DNA of 36,161 nt from Candidatus Nomurabacteria bacterium (GTDB taxonomy: Bacteria > Patescibacteriota > Minisyncoccia > Phycocordibacterales > UBA9973), in assembly GCA_023267375.1 (NCBI GenBank), contig JAHFNJ010000009.1, positions 1-36,161 on the forward strand, in the 5' to 3' direction. The notes below the pieces were generated by a model, which saw only the letters and a list, made by a program, of their open reading frames with translations, was not told where the DNA came from and ran no database searches. Below, piece by piece: positions 31,454 through 36,161 of this stretch. The translations under genes and the position numbers were made by a program. Within the stretch, counting starts at the first letter, position 1. The number at the start of each line of letters is the position of its first letter.

Positions 31454-33415
31454 ATGAGTTTTTTAGATACACTACTCGGTAAAAAATCGAGTATGGGTAA
31501 CGATAACCAAACACCGATTCTTCCTGTTTTACCACAGGAAATATACCAATCAGCCACCCTCGAATTCCAAGACGTTATCGCTCCATCTGCACTGAAAGTC
31601 GAGCCAAAATCACTCAATTTAGGAGAGAAGATTGCTCGTACCTTCTTTGTCATTTCGTACCCACGATATCTTACCGACAATTGGTTTTCGCCGATCATTA
31701 ACCTCGACAAAATATTTGATGTCGCTATTTTCATTCATCCGATTGAGACCGCAAAAATTCTCCGTTCATTCCAGAAAAAGGTAGCAGAAGTACAGAGTCA
31801 GATTGCTGTACGCGAATCAAAGGGAATGGTTCGTGATCCAATGCTTGATACTGCATACCAGGACCTTGAAGGATTACGCGACCAACTCATGCAAGCACAG
31901 GAAAAAATGTTTGATGTCGGACTCTATATTACTGTCTACGCAGACAATGAAAATGATTTGTTTAAAATCGAGAATGAAATAAAATCGATTCTCGAATCAA
32001 AACTCGTGTACTTCAAACCAGCACTCTTCCAACAAGAAGAAGGATTTAAGAGTACCATTCCAACTGGCACCGACCTCCTCGAGGTGAACCAGAAACTAAA
32101 TTCAGAGCCTCTTTCATCACTATTCCCATTTATATCCTTCGACCTTACTTCGGACAAAGGAATTCTCTATGGCGTAAATCGCCACAATTCAAGTCTGGTT
32201 ATTTTCGATCGTTTCTCACTTGAAAACTACAACTCCATTACCTTCGCAAAGTCTGGTTCTGGTAAATCATACGCGACCAAGCTCGAAATCCTCCGTACCC
32301 TCATGTTTGATACTGAAGTTATTGTGATCGACCCTGAACGGGAATATGAATTCTTGGCAGAAGCTGTCGGCGGCCGCTATTTCAATATCGCCCTTTCTTC
32401 TGACCACCACATCAACCCATTCGACCTGCCAATCCCACGTGAAGATGAAACTCCGGCGGACGTACTTCGCTCAAACACCATTAACCTTGTCGGTCTTTTC
32501 CGCCTCATGCTTGGTGGACTTACCCCGGAAGAAGACTCTATTGTTGACCGTGCCATCACAGAAACATACGCACTCAAAGACATTACCGCTGATTCAGACT
32601 TCTCAAACATTGAACCGCCACTGCTATCAGACTTTGAAATGGTCCTCTCGGGCATGGATCGTTCAGAATCTATCGTGCAACGCCTTGCAAAATACACCCG
32701 CGGATCATGGTCTACCTTTATAAACCAGCCTTCAAACGTGGATATTAACCGTAAATTCGTTGTTTTCTCAGTCCGAGACATGGAAGACGAGCTCAAACCG
32801 GTCGCCATGTACATCGTGACCCACTTTATCTGGAACGCCGTCCGTAAAAACCTCAAAAAGCGCCTTTTGGTGGTGGATGAGGCATGGTGGATGATGAAAT
32901 CTGAGGATACTGCATCATTTTTGTACTCAATCGCAAAACGAGGCCGTAAATACTACCTGGGACTAGCCACAATCACCCAAGACGTAGGGGACTTTATGAA
33001 ATCTCCGTATGGTATTCCAATTGTGACAAACTCTTCTATCCAATTGCTCCTGAAGCAATCCCCAGGAACAATCGACCTCCTCCAGAAGACTTTCAACCTA
33101 ACCGATGAAGAGAAATACCTCCTCTTGGAATCAAATGTAGGAGAAGGTATCTTCTTTGCAGGGCTAAAACACGTTGCTATTAAAGCAATTGCTTCCTATA
33201 CCGAGGACCAGATTATTACCTCAGACCCATCCCAGGTGCTCGCAATACAAAAAGCAAAAGAGGCAATTGCCGCAGCCGACAGTGCTAACCGTGTCGCTCT
33301 TTCTGCAACCGATGTACTCAAAAAAGAAATCAATACGAACGCCAGCGCCTCAAAGTTTAGTGATATCAATATGAATAAAGGCAATATTGATAAAATCACT
33401 GAAGCGAATGGCTAG
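31454..33415 (+). CDS. virB4: VirB4/TraC-type T4SS ATPase
   Basis: Hexameric AAA-like ATPase powering assembly and substrate transfer of type IV secretion systems at the inner membrane. 653 residues. The N-terminal domain (about 30-240) is of the TraC/VirB4 type (PRYLTDNWFSPIINLDKIFD). The motor has Walker A KSGSGKSYATK (K271), a strand IVIDPEREYEFLAEAVGGRY typical of VirB4, Walker B LLVVDEAWWMM (D475, E476), then IAKRGRKYYLGLATITQDVG and a Gln-containing TNSSIQLLLKQ segment. This is the strongest evidence that the locus is a T4SS. It follows prgI and the TraC-like gene but also has its own -10 box. Confidence 0.94.
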   Translation: MSFLDTLLGKKSSMGNDNQTPILPVLPQEIYQSATLEFQDVIAPSALKVEPKSLNLGEKIARTFFVISYPRYLTDNWFSPIINLDKIFDVAIFIHPIETAKILRSFQKKVAEVQSQIAVRESKGMVRDPMLDTAYQDLEGLRDQLMQAQEKMFDVGLYITVYADNENDLFKIENEIKSILESKLVYFKPALFQQEEGFKSTIPTGTDLLEVNQKLNSEPLSSLFPFISFDLTSDKGILYGVNRHNSSLVIFDRFSLENYNSITFAKSGSGKSYATKLEILRTLMFDTEVIVIDPEREYEFLAEAVGGRYFNIALSSDHHINPFDLPIPREDETPADVLRSNTINLVGLFRLMLGGLTPEEDSIVDRAITETYALKDITADSDFSNIEPPLLSDFEMVLSGMDRSESIVQRLAKYTRGSWSTFINQPSNVDINRKFVVFSVRDMEDELKPVAMYIVTHFIWNAVRKNLKKRLLVVDEAWWMMKSEDTASFLYSIAKRGRKYYLGLATITQDVGDFMKSPYGIPIVTNSSIQLLLKQSPGTIDLLQKTFNLTDEEKYLLLESNVGEGIFFAGLKHVAIKAIASYTEDQIITSDPSQVLAIQKAKEAIAAADSANRVALSATDVLKKEINTNASASKFSDINMNKGNIDKITEANG

Positions 33416-33462
33416 CTTCTATAAACCAGCCTAGTAATATAGTGTTTTCTCCATTTGTGCCG

Positions 33463-33468
33463 TATAAT
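33463..33468 (+). promoter_or_regulatory. -10 box (TATAAT) of the Ig-like secreted gene
   Basis: Consensus TATAAT eight bases before the ATG at 33477, predicted leader 0-2 bases. Confidence 0.5.
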
Positions 33469-33476
33469 TAGTAGTA

Positions 33477-34487
33477 ATGAACGTGCGCATACTTCCATTT
33501 TTTTTAACAGTAGTGTTATTTCTTGGAACTTTTTTGTCAGGTATTTCGCCTGTACATGCTGCCGATTTAACAAACCTAACTGATGCAGATATTGCTGTGG
33601 CTGTTACTCCAGAAACGCCAGGGCCATATCAAAGCGTCACTATAAGTATTTCAAGCTACTCAGTAGATCTGAACCGAGCAAAGATCATGTGGACACTCGA
33701 TGGAAAAATAGAGCCATCAGGAACAGGTGTAAAAAAGTTTTCTTTTACAACAGGAGCACTTGGAAGCAAATCAGTGGTTACTATTGGAATTATCGCTGAC
33801 GCAACACACCGAGTTGATAAACAAATTACTATTGAACCTGCCCAATTAGATCTTTTATGGGAATCTCCTGATTCATACGTACCACCTTTCTATAGAGGAA
33901 AGGCCTTGCCATCCATCGAAGCAACAATAAAAATTGTTGCACTTCCTAACAGTGGCGCACTGCTTGATGCCCCAGCCGGATCGTTGGTATATCAATGGAA
34001 ACATAATTCGAGTGTCGACCAACAAGCCTCAGGGTATGGTAAAAATTATTATGTTTTCAGAAGTGACTATTTAAATAAAAAAGAAATTGTCTCTGTACAA
34101 GCAGCAGATGGAGGAACAGGATCATTCAACGCAACTGATACACTAGAAATTGTTCCCGTGAATCCAAAAATAGTTTTTTACGCAGACAAGTTTAATGAAG
34201 GTACTGATTATGGAAATGCACTCGTAGACACCACAGCGCTTACAGAAAACGAAATAACGATTGTTGCTGCACCATATTTTTTCTCGCCAAAAGAAAAAAT
34301 ATTAACTCCGGGATTTAAGTATGACTGGGCTATCAACAACAAAAGCATCCCTGCCCCAGATCCCAAAAATATGTTGACTGTCCAACCAACAGAAGGAACG
34401 ACCGGAACCGGAGTCATATCACTTTCACTTGAAAACATGGGTAAATTATTCCAGTCTGCAAAAAATACAATAAATATAACTTTCTAA
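33477..34487 (+). CDS. Secreted beta-sandwich protein of the T4SS-like locus
   Basis: A 336-residue exported protein. Signal peptide about 1-28 (FFLTVVLFLGTFLSGISPVH, cleavage after HAA). The remainder is beta-rich and resembles successive Ig/PKD-like modules: TPETPGPYQSVTISISSYSV and IMWTLDGKIEPSGTGVKKFS near 40-85, then SLVYQWKHNSS and ILTPGFKYDWAINNKSIPAP. No cysteines or enzymatic motifs are obvious. Its TAA is followed directly by the ATG of the pilin-fusion gene (34485-34490), so the two are co-translated and probably act together on the cell surface, for example as pilus-associated or adhesive subunits. Confidence 0.8.
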   Translation: MNVRILPFFLTVVLFLGTFLSGISPVHAADLTNLTDADIAVAVTPETPGPYQSVTISISSYSVDLNRAKIMWTLDGKIEPSGTGVKKFSFTTGALGSKSVVTIGIIADATHRVDKQITIEPAQLDLLWESPDSYVPPFYRGKALPSIEATIKIVALPNSGALLDAPAGSLVYQWKHNSSVDQQASGYGKNYYVFRSDYLNKKEIVSVQAADGGTGSFNATDTLEIVPVNPKIVFYADKFNEGTDYGNALVDTTALTENEITIVAAPYFFSPKEKILTPGFKYDWAINNKSIPAPDPKNMLTVQPTEGTTGTGVISLSLENMGKLFQSAKNTINITF

Positions 34488-36161
34488 ATGAATATTTCTC
34501 TTCTCAAAAAAATAGGGTTGCTGCTTGGTCTGATTCTTAGCCTTGTTGTGGGAGTATCAGGAGTACAAGCAGCAGTAGAAATAACGGCAACCGTAACCAC
34601 AACACAAACAACAGCAACTATCACCGGATCTGTTGATGATGGAAATAGACGTTCAATTCTTTTCTCACAACCAAATGCTGGTATCCAGCTCGTCTATGGT
34701 ACCAATGAGAATAATCTCGATAAGTTTGGCCCGATCCTCTACATGCAGGGGAATATAAAGAACAATACCCCAACCCCAATAAATACCAGTGGTTTGTTTA
34801 CTGATACCGTAGCTGGACTTACTCCTGGTATCCAATACTGGTTCAATTACGTAAGTACTGGCAATGGCGCGGTAGGGGCTCCACTTATGGGGGCACCGAT
34901 GTCTTTCAATACAAAGCCAGATTTGAGTAAGATAGCAGTGACCATAACACAAGATGCTCCAGCCACAGTAACGTTTACTGGCTCCGGATTTCCCCCGGGC
35001 GTACCATTAGAAATAAGTATAAAAGACACATCTGATGGGGGGAGTGCGAATTCAGTAAGAGGAGATGCAAATAATGATGGCACACTCTCTGTCTCTGCTT
35101 TCACTACAGCAGAAAAAGGACATGGATACTCGTACACTATTATCAATAGTGATTCAAATGATCTCTTGGCCTCAGGGGGTTTCTCATTCTCCGGCCACGG
35201 AACAAGCACTGTTCAAACCGGTTCAGGAGGGAAACCAGGGTATGTTGATGTGGACACTTCAGCAACCATGCACTCTATTACTATTTTCGGTACCGTATCG
35301 GGACATCAACTGACTGATCTTATTAATGAAAAAATATCTTTCTACATCGGCGAAACACCAGATGATCTTAAGCTTGGTGGCAACTCACCAACATTTAGTG
35401 GCGCATGGGATGGTAAATTTTCATACACATTTGCATCGCTACCGCTTGGAAAAACATACTACCTCGATATCAAAGATTCATCACAAAAAAGTTTACTACC
35501 AGACATCTTGTCAGCGCAAACAATTGGAGTAAATGGTAATCCAGATATTATCGTCACCGAAGTAAAAAAAGAAACAACAAAAAATTCTGCAGTACTTACT
35601 TTTACTATAAGTGCAGCGGTTCCTCAAACAGAACCAATATCGCTCCGCCTCATGTGGGACACCAACTCATCTCACCCAACAAACAGTAACGGTATTCTCT
35701 ACCCAAGCGGTATTCCGCCAGTAATGGGCCCTTACGTTGCACATTCTTCAACTATCCCGGGTTTGAATTCGGGCACAAAGTACTACTACAGTGTTGTAGG
35801 GGTAGAGGACAACCACACCTACTTAAATGGAAGCTTTAGTACCGATGATAAAAATGGTGCTAAGGTTGAAGAAAATACTTACATACCAAGTACAGACAAA
35901 TGTGTACAATCAACACGAGATGAGGTACAGAAAGATGGGACAACAAAAAAAGTGAAAGTGATGAGCGACTACTGTCTCATTGAACCACTACCAGGACTTG
36001 AGCGTGTTGATACAGCAAGCCACACCGCCTATGCTGACTATTTAAACAAACTTATCACCCTAGCGATCGGTATTGGTGCAGTGCTTGCGGTAATTATGAT
36101 TATTATCGCGGGTATCCAGTACATGGGGACCGAATCAGTATTCGGGAAAGGGGAAGATAAG
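34488..36161 (+). CDS. Fn3-like ectodomain fused to a T4SS-pilin segment (3' end beyond window)
   Basis: Open frame of 558 codons running off the window. Signal peptide about 1-28 (LLKKIGLLLGLILSLVVGVS, cleavage near VQA). Fibronectin-III-like modules occur at about 30-145 (TDTVAGLTPGIQYWFNYVST) and 360-465 (IPGLNSGTKYYYSVVGVEDN), with other beta-rich domains between. Two cysteines about 28 residues apart precede LIEPLPGL, and the segment YADYLNKLITLAIGIGAVLA, then VIMIIIAGIQYM, matches the first membrane helix of the CPR T4SS_pilin family. Such pilins are usually only about 100-130 residues, so this is a large extracellular extension. It starts at the base after the previous stop. Likely a surface pilin-adhesin; the second pilin helix should lie just downstream. 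Confidence 0.85.
   Translation, partial: MNISLLKKIGLLLGLILSLVVGVSGVQAAVEITATVTTTQTTATITGSVDDGNRRSILFSQPNAGIQLVYGTNENNLDKFGPILYMQGNIKNNTPTPINTSGLFTDTVAGLTPGIQYWFNYVSTGNGAVGAPLMGAPMSFNTKPDLSKIAVTITQDAPATVTFTGSGFPPGVPLEISIKDTSDGGSANSVRGDANNDGTLSVSAFTTAEKGHGYSYTIINSDSNDLLASGGFSFSGHGTSTVQTGSGGKPGYVDVDTSATMHSITIFGTVSGHQLTDLINEKISFYIGETPDDLKLGGNSPTFSGAWDGKFSYTFASLPLGKTYYLDIKDSSQKSLLPDILSAQTIGVNGNPDIIVTEVKKETTKNSAVLTFTISAAVPQTEPISLRLMWDTNSSHPTNSNGILYPSGIPPVMGPYVAHSSTIPGLNSGTKYYYSVVGVEDNHTYLNGSFSTDDKNGAKVEENTYIPSTDKCVQSTRDEVQKDGTTKKVKVMSDYCLIEPLPGLERVDTASHTAYADYLNKLITLAIGIGAVLAVIMIIIAGIQYMGTESVFGKGEDK

Noticed and set aside
1-36161. tRNA, rRNA, CRISPR array or IS element
   Set aside because: No tRNA T-loop/acceptor pattern in any gap, no regularly spaced repeats, and no transposase or integrase reading frame.

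Overview
The window looks like a chromosomal segment of a Candidate Phyla Radiation (Patescibacteria, Parcubacteria-type) bacterium. No rRNA is present, so this rests on gene content: a CPR-style type IV secretion (T4SS)-like block (VirB6/TrbL-like, PrgI, TraC-like, VirB4, T4SS-pilin), many single-pass secreted proteins, TrmB regulators and YifB/ComM. Base composition is AT-leaning. All 24 stop codons visible here are TAA or TAG; TGA is never used, although no gene appears to read TGA as sense.

Layout. 1-1.4 kb: 3' part of pnp. 1.5-2.7 kb: two leftward genes, a secreted unknown and a DUF3050/heme-oxygenase-like protein, the latter facing a rightward trmB-like regulator with dyad sites between them. 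3.7-6.9 kb: a membrane protein, a DksA/TraR-like protein and comM. 6.9-8.0 kb: a leftward LysM-M23 envelope hydrolase, followed by a 526-base structured gap. 8.5-15.8 kb: two giant coiled-coil proteins, the first carrying a DHH-phosphoesterase-like core. 15.8-19.7 kb: a leftward secreted unknown, then UvrD/PcrA and rsmA. 19.75-20.9 kb: two leftward envelope proteins. 21-36 kb: the T4SS-like locus, ending in an incomplete gene that joins Fn3-like ectodomains to a T4SS-pilin segment.

Expression signals show two styles. Most core and T4SS genes have no Shine-Dalgarno sequence and an (often extended) -10 box ending 6-8 bases before the start codon, which implies leaderless mRNAs. A few leftward genes instead have -35/-10 promoters with 17-base spacing, and only the DUF3050-like gene has a strong Shine-Dalgarno.

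The most unusual item is a pair of ~135-base inverted-repeat elements that fill the intergenic spaces before the dksA-like gene and rsmA. Both end exactly on the downstream start codon and show a compensatory base-pair change. They may be a dispersed cis-regulatory RNA or a MITE-like repeat. The T4SS-like locus lacks any relaxase, coupling protein or VirB11 within the window. Its pilin-adhesin fusion, giant coiled-coil partners and nearby ComM fit a surface attachment or DNA-uptake machine, but that function is inference.
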